Made by a program: the position numbers and the translations under genes. 64,000 nucleotides of DNA from Pisaster brevispinus. Its lineage: Eukaryota; Echinodermata; Asteroidea; Forcipulatida; Asteriidae. Positions 20,963 to 32,500 of the stretch are shown here, piece by piece. The stretch lies in the NCBI GenBank assembly GCA_023634235.1, contig JAMKCF010000011.1, forward strand, positions 1,134,001 through 1,198,000, given 5' to 3'. How positions within the stretch are numbered: position 1 is the first letter of the stretch; the number at the start of each line of letters is the position of its first letter. The notes under the pieces were generated by a model, which was not told where the DNA came from, did not search any database, and saw nothing but the letters and a program-made list of their open reading frames with translations.

Positions 20963-22539
20963 GGCCAATTTTATATTTAATGGAGACTGCACTGTCTGTT
21001 GTTTATCATCTTTCTTTCTTAATTTTTTTTTTTTGGGGGGGGGGAATTTGAGATCAATGAAAAAATTAACAATACTAATTAACGCAAATTATTTTCAGTA
21101 TAAAGCCCCAGTTTCATTCTCATGTTGAAACAATTTTTGTGTATTTTCGGGTAATTAAAAGAAAAAGTTACAACCATTGGAAAAAACTGCTATCGGACAG
21201 TAGATATGTGATTCCTTTTGCTGTGTTTCCTGTCAGAGACATTGTTACTGTAAAATCCACAGTCATGTTTGCACAAACTACGGAGAGACTCCATAGAGAT
21301 CTTATTTGTATTGTGGCTCTGAAGGGACACCGCACATATGTTTTGACTGAAATACTTCCGTAAATATTTGCAACCTGGTTGTAAAACCGTATAAATATAC
21401 GGAAATATTTGTGTGAATAAACACGCGATGTCCCTTTAGAGCCACCATAGTTTTGTGTCCTTTACACAACGAACACGTCACTCGATATAATTTTGATTCA
21501 GTCAGTCAAAAAGCGGGAAAATTATATTTCGGTTTTCTTTAATAGATTTGCTCATAGTTACACAAGAAATCAGTCTTACATTTCTGGAAAGAAAAGGCCT
21601 TATTTTTAACAGTCGACAAATATGTCCCTAATTAGAGGAGATAAAAGAAAAGGAAAATGTTTTTAGTCTGAATTAAGTCTGGATATTGGAATAGAAATGT
21701 ACAAGGTTTTTTTCTCAAATGGCTTCAATTTATTTTTCTTTCTTTTCACAAAAATATGGGCTATTTGCATAAATTTTATGAGAATGAGGGATTGTAACTT
21801 TGTGGCAGGTCGGTAGAATAGATCAATACGTACCATTAGCATGTAACTATTGATTGACACAGATGTAAACCTGAGTCAGCATGCTGGAAATCAAATCTGG
21901 AGTCCTCTTGGACTGCCCATCCGTACAGAACCCACCGGTGCAATGTGGGAGATGAAGGTAATGCGCGTGGTCGATATTGCCCGCACTTAGACTTCAGACA
22001 ACTCGACTACTCGCAATCGATTGAAATAATATGAAGTCATTTATCACCAGTGGACAGTGGTTCACATTACCATTAAAATATAGCATGTCCAGATCTTGGA
22101 TCACAGGTCTAAACATGTAGTAGTAAAGTAATTGTAGAAGAACGCCTAAAAGGTACAAATGTTGTTTTGTAGACGGTGCAGTGTGTTTGAAGGGGAACTA
22201 ACTCAATTGTGTACAAAATGTATTTAAAAATAGGACAATTTCGAGAAATAGTGTTCGAAAAATGAACACGGAAAATATTGGATTGTCGTTAAATAGCCTT
22301 ACTAAATAAATGTTAGCTTATTCTTTAATACGGCCCTAAGTAATAACTTGGGGGGATAAAGACATCATTTTTTGTTGCGTACAAAACAAGCAATAAATAT
22401 CGTAATAGTTTAAAGGGTTTTATTGATTGTTTCAGTACCCGTTTGTGTTTACACATAATAGGCCTACTCTCGAAGATTTTGCTTTCTTGACAATTCCGAA
22501 CCTCCTTAATGCTAAACAAAATAATATACAAAAGTAACA

Positions 22540-22895
22540 TACCACAGGGAAAACTGGCTGGGTAAAATCAATACGAATAGAGATATTTTAGGTCTTGTAA
22601 CAACAGCTGGCAGCTCTTATTTCGTGAAAGTTCCGGGTAGAAGACCTGTGGTCTGGTGCAGATTTTCTTGAAATTCAAGCCATGTAGAGAATGTTTGGAA
22701 TTGTTTAATAATAGGGCTACACGGCAGTTACATGTTGAAGGGCTTATGGCTGGCAACAACCCCGAACAAAATAGGGAGACTTTCAACATTAGGGCTAGAT
22801 AGCTCAGTTGGTAGAGCACCGGCACGTGAATCCGGAGGTCGCTGGTTCAAGTCCCTCTCTAGTCAATGTTTCTTTGTTAAACCCAAAAATATCTG
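22540..22895 (+). mobile_element. tRNA-like dispersed repeat with a 'gggaaaactggctgggt' leader, copy 2
   Basis: The leader 'ccacagggaaaactggctgg' + 'gtaaa' is at 22550, 'aaaatagggagact' at 22768. Then 22793-22862 resembles a tRNA: D arm 'agctcagttggtagagc', anticodon-arm-like 'ccggcacgtgaatccgg', T arm 'gctggttcaagtccctc'. The position before the putative GTG anticodon is C, not the T33 required in functional tRNAs, and no clean acceptor stem forms. I call it a SINE-type tRNA derivative. Confidence 0.65.
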
Positions 22896-23393
22896 ATAGG
22901 AAAATCAGTACACACAAAAAAGTCATGCATGGAAATGGTTGCGCTTCGGGAGAGAGGTATGTAGAAAGGAATGTTCAATGATTCATAACTTATGAACGCA
23001 CAGTGTTTTTGAAAATCGTATTGAATGATACTGTTAACAATGATAGTTGGCGCCACTTTGATTAAAATAATAGATCAATGGTGCGATTTCCATATTGATT
23101 TGGAAGTTGGCCTTGCCGTTAATGACTCGGTCGAGTGTGTGTAATGTTATTAATCGTTGATTGACCCGTACGAACAAGTCGGTTAAGGAGCTTTGCACTG
23201 GTAGTGTTTTATCAGTTCGCCTACTCCACTCATTATGAGTGATGTGTGTACAAAGAAAGACGCATTCTCATGCTGAAGCTTGGTAACATTTAAATTAGAT
23301 TTATCTGGAATTGCTTTCCCAAGTTTCGCCCGGGCGAAGTTTCATTGTTTTGATGTATGCGGCATCGTGTTGGAATTAACACCATAGAGAAAC

Positions 23394-23401
23394 TATATAA
23401 A
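23394..23401 (+). promoter_or_regulatory. Possible TATA box of the GPCR gene
   Basis: The sequence is tatataaa. It lies only 30 bp before the chosen start codon, so if it is used the 5' UTR would be just a few bases. It may therefore be incidental, or the mRNA may start upstream and contain a 5' exon. Confidence 0.3.
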
Positions 23402-23430
23402 GCCTTATCATCGTGTATCAGTGGGCCAAG

Positions 23431-24594
23431 ATGTCCGGTAACATCTCCTCAGCGGATGATGACGCACCCACACCGCTGCCCACCATCCCAGTGCTGTTCC
23501 TCCGGGAGCAACCGCTCCGCTACGCCGCACCGGGTGTCATGGTATTCACGCTCCTCGTTGGCGTCATCGGTAACGCCTGCCTTCTTTGTGTCAATCTCCA
23601 GGCAAAGAGAAAAAAGTCCTGCAGTGTGTTGGACGTCCCCCCGACCATCCTAGCGATTGTAGATATCGTGCTCCTCGTCGTTACCGGACCCTTCTTCGCG
23701 GTTGAGTTTGTCCTGGAGGACTGGCCCTTTGGGGATGCAGCATGCTGGCTGCTGCTCCCCGTGAACCACCTCACGGAAACGGTCGCTGCGTACACTGTCA
23801 GTTTACTCGCTCTTGATGAGTGCCTTGTCATTGCTCTCCCCAACTCCTACGCCCGGCGTCGTGACCTAAAGACATCAGTTGCTTCCAACTTAGCTGTTTG
23901 CTTCATCTCGGTTCTTCTCACACTTCCAGCTTACATCTTTACCACAAATCACCAAACAATGTATCGGGCATCATTCTGCACAATGTACATGCCTGGTGTT
24001 GCCCACGGCATTCAGTTGTATGCAACTCTGGTATGTTTCAGCATCCCACAATTCCTAACCCTTTCCAGCCTGTTGTGGATCTTCTACAAGTCCAAAGGTA
24101 ACTTGTGGCGTCCTGCGAACGACGAGAGCCAGCCCCGGAGCAAGCAGACGCGAGCGGTGGTCGTGCTCATCGCGTCTCTAAGCTGCGCTCAAATCTTACT
24201 CTGGCTGCCGTACCACATCGTCTCGTTCCTTCGCCCCGGTATCTTCTCTCCAGGTGTAACCCGTCAAGATGTCCACTCCTACACCGCCATAGCATGCTAT
24301 GCCTACGCGTACTCGGCAATCAAACCATTGTTATACATTTTCACCAATGAGGATATACGCAACCGATTTGTAGGAGCAATCCCCCTGGGGTGGGGGAAGG
24401 GCATCCAGGGAATACGACACGGAGCTCGGGAGGCCAACTCACCCGTACACTTTCAGTTTGACACGGCGAGTGGAAGTGGCAGGGTACCGTCAATGAGTTC
24501 CCTTCGTACCATCCCTGGATATCCCATTATTGTTGGGATGAACGGTGAGGCCGAGGTTGTAGTGGACTGTCGGGATCGGAGATGGAGCATGTAA
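23431..24594 (+). CDS. Rhodopsin-like (class A) GPCR, orphan
   Basis: A single-exon gene of 387 aa with seven hydrophobic segments. The start is the ATG in 'gccaagATG'; the frame opens earlier with a GTG codon, which I do not use. Landmarks: possible N-glycosylation site Asn4-Ile-Ser; GN at 47-48 (TM1); Asp78 in TM2; Trp98 and Cys105 at the top of TM3, pairing with Cys183 in the second extracellular loop; LWLPYH at 257-262 (TM6, Pro260); IRNRF helix 8 at 309-313. The DRY motif is DEC (129-131) and NPxxY is KPLLY (298-302). The TM3/TM6 pattern suggests a peptide-type receptor, but I cannot name the ligand. G+C is clearly higher than in the surroundings. It lies tail-to-tail with the atypical kinase gene. 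Confidence 0.9.
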   Translation: MSGNISSADDDAPTPLPTIPVLFLREQPLRYAAPGVMVFTLLVGVIGNACLLCVNLQAKRKKSCSVLDVPPTILAIVDIVLLVVTGPFFAVEFVLEDWPFGDAACWLLLPVNHLTETVAAYTVSLLALDECLVIALPNSYARRRDLKTSVASNLAVCFISVLLTLPAYIFTTNHQTMYRASFCTMYMPGVAHGIQLYATLVCFSIPQFLTLSSLLWIFYKSKGNLWRPANDESQPRSKQTRAVVVLIASLSCAQILLWLPYHIVSFLRPGIFSPGVTRQDVHSYTAIACYAYAYSAIKPLLYIFTNEDIRNRFVGAIPLGWGKGIQGIRHGAREANSPVHFQFDTASGSGRVPSMSSLRTIPGYPIIVGMNGEAEVVVDCRDRRWSM

Positions 24595-26322
24595 ATGTAG
24601 GCCTACACACAGCAAGATGTTCGAATATTATTTGTGGATAAAATTCGTCGCGTAATGGCACTCTTCGTTTTGGAACAACGGTTTGGCCAAAACTATTGTG
24701 TCAATAATTTGTGCCTCCATATTGGTTTGCTCCTTTTTCAATTCCATTATTTGATTTCAATTAGTTCTTTATTGTCCTTGATTTCAATTAGTTCTTTATT
24801 GTCCTTGATTTAAATACCCGTTCTGTATTTGTTTACCTTTCTACCATTTTAATTAATATGGAAATAGTCGTCAAGTTAGATTTAATTGAATTGCGTTTAT
24901 GGTTTCTCCACTACAGAGACTCCGAAAAAAAACCCACACAGATTGCACACGTAAATCATACTGATTTTGTTTCTGATTTATTATTATTAATAATATTTTT
25001 AACTTGTTGATTGTTTATTGACTAAGGCCTACATGACATTTTTTGCATAGAATGTTTAAGCTCATAAGATAATTTATTCACATTATTATATGTACTTCAT
25101 AATCCAAAAAACTTCGACAAATTGTCATAGTTCAAATATACAAAGCCCGATTTGTTGCCGCTGCTTTAAACAAATTTGTTAACAACTTTTAACCCCTAAA
25201 ATTCATTTTAACGTCTGTTCATTTCAAACTATTATTTCTTATAAAATCCTTCGATAGTTATATTCAAATCTGTTGGTGGCAATCGGGACATGCAACTCAT
25301 TTTATTTTTAGTATAAAATAAAAAGGTTAGGATTTTTTTTTAAAAGATTAACCGGTTGTAATTCAAATAATCTTTTGGACAGACGGAATATCATTTTATA
25401 ACATCCTCAAAATGCACGACTGTTCCTCATGGATACACATGATTATGTTTTTCCTAATTTATTGGGTTTTTTTTTTATGTTGCTCAGAGTTTTGTATTAT
25501 TATTATTTAATCGACTATGCAATAATACAGAAAAGGTATGAAAATACAAATCTTAAGCTTAATGATTTGATATTATTAACAAGCCCCCAACTTCCACTTT
25601 GTTATTACTAAGTTTAACTGATGGGCATCAAGTTTATTTGTATTAATTTCGAGTTATGAAAAAACTCTTTTACAGTTATTAGGTAATAGTATAAAAACAT
25701 GGGTGCCATTTAAAGAGAGTGGAAAGTCACCTTTATACGCCATGGTGTATCCCAACGTAGGATTTGTAATGTCGCGTCCTAAACAATCGATACTGACTAC
25801 GGCTATGGCTAATGGCTGCAGCAACAACGTTAAAGCCGTTACAGCGTTTCAGCCGTAGCCAATGCCGGTGTCATTAATTCGGACACGCCCTAATGTAGAC
25901 CTTTCTTTTATGACGTCATAACCACACATTTTGCCAGCCAGTGGTTGGCAATAATTTAACACAAAATAGTTCCAACAAATTACCCATAACACTGATAAAT
26001 CAATGTGCTATGATTATACCCATAACAAAAGGTACACATGCTTTCTAGTCTTCATGTTTTATGAAGAAAGGCAGATTTTGCGCCAACCCAGTTGAGGTCG
26101 CCCGTACAAAACGGTGGCCAGTGTTTGTAAATAAAAGAAAGGTCTATAGTTAAACCAAAGCAGTGGAAGAAAAATCGCACATGCTCATTGTATCATCTTT
26201 CATTAAGAAAGTAAATACATGTGAATAAAATTTTGGTCATAGAGTTTGACATGACTTTCCATATGAGTCATACTTTGATCAACTTCCCTCTGTTTATGGG
26301 TGTGACTTTGAACGTGCTCTTT
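24595..26322. other. Intergenic region between GPCR and kinase gene (converging 3' ends)
   Basis: AT-rich, no coding exon seen. It holds a two-copy 29-bp tandem repeat ('ttgatttcaattagttcttt' + 'attgtcc', about 24750-24810), a hairpin of the ggctacggcttcagct family (25770-25890), and both 3' UTRs, whose ends are not defined. Confidence 0.6.
25770..25890. mobile_element. Short hairpin element of the ggctacggcttcagct family, copy 2
   Basis: Outer arms 'gtcgcgtcctaa' and 'ttcggacacgccctaa' and inner arms 'ctacggctatggctaatggc' and 'cagccgtagccaatgccgg' are inverted. It resembles the copies at 10664-10783 and 56411-56535. Confidence 0.5.
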
Positions 26323-26472
26323 GGGGCTTTTTTCCCAACCTTGGCTTTGGCTCTAGCTCCAGCTTGGGCTCCGTCATCAATTTGGAACAGTGTGCATTTT
26401 GCACGGTGTTTTCAACTTCAAATGGAGCTCGGGGCTGGAGCCGGAGCCCAAGTCAAGATTTGGAAAAAGCCC
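26323..26472. mobile_element. Fold-back element downstream of the kinase gene
   Basis: Left arm 'ggggcttttttcccaacctt' + 'ggctttggctc', right arm 'ggagcccaagtcaagatttg' + 'gaaaaagcc', inverted over about 35 bases with mismatches. The inside has further pairing 'tagctccagcttgggctccg' / 'gagctcggggctggagccgg'. It lies about 110 bp beyond the kinase stop codon and is likely in its 3' UTR. Confidence 0.65.
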
Positions 26473-26579
26473 AATCACCTCTCTCGACAAGTTTCCATGA
26501 TTGCATGGACATAACCTGTGACATTCCTTTTGTTCATTTAAGTAACTACCAATAGAAATAAATAACTATAAGTGTGGCA

Positions 26580-29500
26580 TTATTTTGTGCCTCTATTGAT
26601 GCGTTTTCGATTGACAGCCTTGCAGCAAAGCCGATTGAGTTCCTTCAAGACTGATGTAAGCTCTGCCCTCTTGTCTGCATCCTTTACGACACAGCCCTTA
26701 CCTATCCTATCAAAACAAGACAATAATCGGTTCTGCTTAGCAATGTCTTGGAAGACTACCCCAAGACTGTACACATCTGACTTCACACTGTAACGACTCC
26801 GCCCATCTACGATTTCAGGGGCCATCTGGGGGCAGTTTTCTTGGGCGTATATTTTCTCCATCCTATTGAAGTTTTTGAGGGGAGGCGGATCACTGATGAG
26901 TGATGCCTTACCAAGATCAATGATCTTGGCTTCCCAAGTCGCTGTCAGTTTCTTAGGATCTCTCCATATCATGATGTTTCCGATATGGAGGTCATTGTGT
27001 GTCCATCCTGCACGGTGTAGGGCCTTAAGTCCCGTTGTGACGTCACGGGAGATTCTCGTCCAATCCAGGGGCAGCAGGAACGGGCCCCTGGGACTCTTGT
27101 ACAGCAGTTTGTACGCACTCCAACACGTATGCTTCTGTTGGTTTCCAACGAATTCCTGCGCGAAGGAAAAGTTGTCCAATATCCCGAGGAACGTTGGGAA
27201 GATCTTGCAGGCTCGAACAGCTTCCATGGCTTTGATTTCCTGCAGCATTTCAGCGGTTCGTGTGTCCGGTGCGTTACGGCTCCCCACATCAGTCAGACGT
27301 TTCACGGCCATGAGAGAGTTATCCGATGTCGCCCTCATGAGGAATACATCCCCGTAATCACCAGAGCCAAGTTTGAGCGGAGTTCCTCTTTTTGTCAACA
27401 CGTGCTCCACGTCGTTGTCTGTCAGTACAGGTAGGCCCAACGCCGTCAGGTCCTTCTTGTCAGCAGACATCGCTTGTGAAGTAGACCCATGTTGAGTCTG
27501 GTTACTTGACTTATTGTATGTCCTTTTGTTTAAAGCTGGACAGATGGTTGGCGCCTTTGGTTTTGAAGAAATGCATGGTTTCGATTTCTTCTTCTGGGCT
27601 GGTCTTTTTCGACCAGCATGCAGTTTTCTTTTTACAAAACCCAATGCTGTCGCTTTGATTTTCTTACCCAGCAGTGTTCTCTGTTTCGTAGTGCAAATCT
27701 TAGGATCCACATTTTGTTGTATGTTTTGCACTTTCCCTCTGAGTATTGTCTTTTGCTGGATGGTTTTATCTTCTGTAGTGCTGTGTAAAAGGATAGAATC
27801 AATAGAATATTATACACAGCTTCAGGGGCTTGTTGTGAGGCAATGAGAGTTCATGTCTTCTCAATCGGATTAAGATTGTAACGTGGACTTTGTCCCTTTT
27901 CGAAACTGGAGGAGCCTAGCCGGAGCCCCACAAGCCCAAGCCGTGGTTTCGAGACGCGCCTCTGCATCGATCGACTCTGTGTGTTAATTTGAAGCCCCGT
28001 GTTGAAGCTATCGTTTTAAAAATCACCAGCAGATTTTAAACCAAATCCAACTGTTGGAAAAGCCGTTTGATGCACAGCCAATGTGTCAACTACATTCTGG
28101 ATAAACAATTGACTGTTATAAAATTACTGTCATTCAAAATCAAAATTCTCACGTTTTGTCGGCTCCTTTGGACAATCTATGTAGCTCTTCCAACAATTTC
28201 TCAGCCCTTCCAGCATTCTCTTCAATTTCCTGTTTGGTAAAACGTATAAATTGACATAACCGTGCGATACCATTTTACTCGAGAAAGTTACAAGCTGCCA
28301 TTTTTAAGGTATTGCCCTAAAAAAAAACTTTAAAAAAACCAACAACAATGAGAGGTCGTAGCTAAAAACTAAAAATGAATTATTGTCGGGATCCTGAAAT
28401 TGTCTCACGTCCATTAAACCTGCACATCCAATTTACCATGTTTCGTGTATTTTGTGCATTGCCCGTGGAATATGAGAAAGATTTGTCATGTTTTTTGTGT
28501 TGAAACAACAACATCCGTCGAAATTCGTTCGGTAAAAAATATTTCGGCAAGAATTAGGCCATGTAACTTTAAAGTGCTATATGATTTGATAAACCAGCTC
28601 TTCCATGGATATCTTGAATGTGGAGGACATTTTGGTTAGGAAATTCTGACCCTCTTGGAGATTTGCTATCACACACTTACCCTTCCCTCGTCACTTGTAA
28701 AGGGAAGCACTCGGCTACTGAATTTCCTGAGTGTGAGAAGGTCAATTCTCTTCTTCAGATGTGAAGTGATAGTCTTAATACGAAGCCATCTCGCATCTGG
28801 TGACAGTGCACGGATCTCGTTTGCCAAATCAATGGGTTTTATGTCCAACTGAAGATGAACGGTAGGTCGGAAATGTTTGAGAGAGGAAAAACCTTTTTAA
28901 AAATTCCAAGAAGATTTTTCACAAAAACACGAGCAATGTACGATTCAATATGTGCACCAACATGATCGAACATATCCATTATGCTGGACATTCAAAATGA
29001 GATGGTATATTTACTCCATTTAGAAAGAAAGTGCTTAGGTCTCATAATGTGGTGGAACCAGGTCATGTTTTGTTTCGTTATTATAAGAGAATTATCCAGA
29101 TGTCTTGCTGGAGGAGGCAGCCTTGTTTAGGTTAAATCACATGGGAAACTGACTGGGTGAATTTTAATTAATTTTAGGTTGAACAAAGTAAAATTGGCTA
29201 TAGCGGGATTTGAACAAGCGCCTTCCGATTATTGTGCGCTTTATCAACTGTAGCCCTTTATTTGTGGTTTTGACAAAATAGGGAGACTGCCTATATAGAG
29301 CCAGATATCTCAGTCGGTAGAGCGCTGGCACTTTAATATGGAGGTCACAGAAATTAGTCAAACCCCAGTCCGCTTTTCTTTGTTTAACCTTAAAAGATAT
29401 TATAATACAAATTAAAAAAAACTCACAGTATTTTTGTTCGGTTGCTCTTCTTTTGTAAAAATGGTTTCTGAAGATTTCACCGAAGAGGAGGCAAGATGGT

Positions 29501-32500
29501 TTTGTCTTTTGCCCTGCTGTCTTTTTATTCCATCACTCGACTTGCAGGAATCATGAACAATATCCTGCTCATCATTTGCCTCATCCGCCACGCAAGATAG
29601 TTTTTGTTCATCATTTTCACGAGTGATGTTAGTGTTGAGACCCGATGTTGGTCTATTCGCGTGTCGTGTGGGGAGCCCTCTGTTGTTTCTCTTCCGGTGC
29701 TCTGTCTTCTCTGCATCATTCGTAGTCCCTGTGATGTCACTTTTCATTGGAAGATCGCTGTCTGTTGTGAGTTTGAATTCAGTTGTCTTATTTTCCAACG
29801 ATCTGAAATCAGATAAAAGAACCATCTCATGATTATACTAGTGTTCTGTTGATCAACAATTCGTTTAACTTTTCATGTTTACGTCAATATTTAAAAAACA
29901 AAACAAAAAAAACCCACATAATTTAGTACCATTTTGTCCGTTGTGGGACTGCCATTTATTATAGGTAAGTAACTTTACCTCATTTGCTCATTGGATTGAT
30001 CACAAGTACCGCTCCCGTCCACCAGGGCGGGCGATAGACCCACATCATCACCACCGGCCGTTGCATTTTGACCATTGCTTTCACCATAAAATTCGATGTT
30101 GACCATTTCTTCATCGGGACCTCTCGTGCAAAGGCTTGTCTGGCCACTTCTCCTGACTAAACCTTTCTGGTCCGGTGGAGTAACGCCAAGACCACGCCGA
30201 AATATTCCCATTCCAAGCCGATTTCTGGCGAAATTAACGAAAACGAAACAGAATATATTAAGCTTATTGTTAAAATAAGTGTTTTTGCACTATTTCAGAA
30301 GTAGATTGTACAATTTTTCAACATGAAAATAACTGAACTATTTAGCTGTGGTCACTAGTTTTTAATGAGGTGGTCATTTTCCATTTAGTGTCTCATTTAA
30401 CCATTTTTGTCAATAACCACGGCGTTATACTTTCCAGAATGGCTGAGAATTCTGGTGCGTAAGTCCTCGATCAGAGTTGACTCTGAGAAAAGTCCCAATC
30501 GGCCATACTCGTTTGCGGGTCAACATGACATGTGTTTCGGGTCAACATGACCCAGAATCTCAGTCAAAAACACATTACTGACCCGTCGGCCTGGTCGGTA
30601 ATGACCTGAACAATCAGTCATGCTGACCCGGAAACGAGTACGGCCCACTAGAACTGTTTAGTGTGTGTCTTAGTTCTAACACTGGACTTCTTACAGTGTA
30701 TACAGACCTTATACATTGACGTCATCACGCTGCCATCTTAGAGATAAAACGATGATGAAACTATCGGCGCACAAGGTGGGCCAATGAGCAACCTTCTTTT
30801 GACCTCTAGCCAAGGGCGCCTTATTCAAATGAGGTCATTTACATAAGGTCTGTACTTTTCTTGCATGCGAGCTTTTCGATTTTTAAACTACCAAAGACAT
30901 TGTTCAACTGCAAAATGTTGCACTTCTTTAAACAAAAAAATCATACCTGAGTGAGAATTTCCTAGCAGTTCGACCTGAATGTTTGCCACTAATGGTCTGA
31001 CGCTCACGGGTGTGATGTTTTCCCAGGACTTTTCCCCCCGCGTTCCATGCTAGACAGTGGGGGTTACCGTCACCGGTTGGCGAAGGAGCGTTTTCTTGCT
31101 CACGGGATGTAAGTGGGGCTACTTTGGAACCACTCGTTATCCTTAAATGAAAAAAATAACAAGCCGTACCAGATGTAAGCTAATGTGAAATAAGATGGGC
31201 ATATTATTAGCTTGCCTGTGGGTGGGAACACATTGTACATGTACTCCAATATGAGCCATTACATTGTTCAAAGTTTTGGAGCGGTAATTGGGTTGTTGTC
31301 ATTCTTATCTTAAGTGGGATTTGGAACCCTATTCATTTTTAGGATATCAATCTCTGGTCCCAAATCAGAACGTTCTATGAAACAACGCATTTTCATTGTG
31401 AGTAGACGACCAACCCTTTCAATACCGCGTAATGATATTTCGGTGAAAGAAGGCCTTTGAGCAAAAGAAAAGATATATTTTGGGGAGGAAACTTAAGTCG
31501 GTGTTTTACGAACGTACAGTTCGTGTGCCTATCTTTTGTTTAGTTGGTAAATCTTCCATAACCCATCACCCACCTTCGTATCAATCTTGCAGCAAGTGAA
31601 CCAAGCTTACGGTGACGAGGCCGGTTCCCTCCGTCACCGCAGAGATCAGGGGCTTGTGGTCGCACCACCCCCACTGAGTGTGGTCCTTCCGAGTCTGACC
31701 CTCTAGCCCCAGGGGGTGAACTTGTATCCTCTTGGCTGTCCATGCGTGCCTCATGGACACCTTGGAGCTCAGACGACAAGCACGGTTTGCTGTAGAGCTC
31801 CTGGGGTTGGGTATGAGAAGCTCTTTCGCGGCTCCTCTGTAATCTAATCAGGGAATCGAACGGTCTAAATAATTAACTACTACACCGTAAAAAAACAGGG
31901 TCAGAATTGACCAAATTTCCGGGCGGGTCCCAGTGACATTTCCGGGTCAGGCTGACGCGAAAGGTGGTTACAAAATGGGGTTTTTGCTCGAATTCTGCGC
32001 GTCAATTTCACCAAGTTTCTTGGTCATTTTGACACAGCTTCCGGGAAAATACTGATCCAAAAATGGGTCAGGCCCCACGCCATCCGGATCCCGGTCAACT
32101 CTGAACCGGTATAGTTCCCCACAGCCGATGATACCAAAAATATGACGATTTAATAAAGTTGTCCCTAAAGTTTCGTAAACAAAGTTGGCTTACCATGTGT
32201 CGAATTACAAGCAATTTAATCAGTTTTTGGACTCAAGTCATAAAGTAGAATTTTAAAAATGTTCAGTGTCTAACCAGCGAGACAACAATATTGAGCTGGT
32301 CATTTTACTAGTCCGCTAGCTTTCCCCCCATATCACAGGGTCTTCTTTTAATCAACATTGTCAGTGTTTGGTATAGGTCTGACATTTTAAAACCAATGTA
32401 TGAACAATGTTGGCATGGAGTTAGAGAAGCTTCGGGAATGCAATGAATCAGCAAGCCGGACTATACTTGAAAAGAAATTGTGACTGATCCTCAGAAGTTT

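Larger units (their letters stand above)
18334..23393. other. HACD3 3' flank and intergenic DNA
   Basis: The HACD3 3' UTR must begin here; AATAAA-like signals occur at several places (for example about 19929 and 20640), so its end is not fixed. I find no further coding exon. Contents: a TIR-repeat copy (18470-18750), the TTGCACAGTTGAGTT minisatellite (19284-19576), a dispersed repeat (20862-20962) and a tRNA-like repeat (22540-22895). The rest is AT-rich and unremarkable. Confidence 0.6.

Noticed and set aside
22793..22862. Functional tRNA gene
   Set aside because: D and T arms are good, but the acceptor stem does not pair and the base before the putative anticodon is C, not T. Two more degraded copies of the same unit exist in the window.
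23413..23430. Upstream extension of the GPCR frame
   Set aside because: It begins with GTG, not ATG. The ATG at 23431 has a good context and suits a short extracellular N-terminus.
26866..27434. Plus-strand open frames of 163 and 101 codons
   Set aside because: They are antisense shadows of the large kinase exon and have no recognisable domain.
28655..28852. 65-codon plus-strand frame
   Set aside because: It is antisense to exon 6 of the atypical kinase gene, which joins in phase on both sides.
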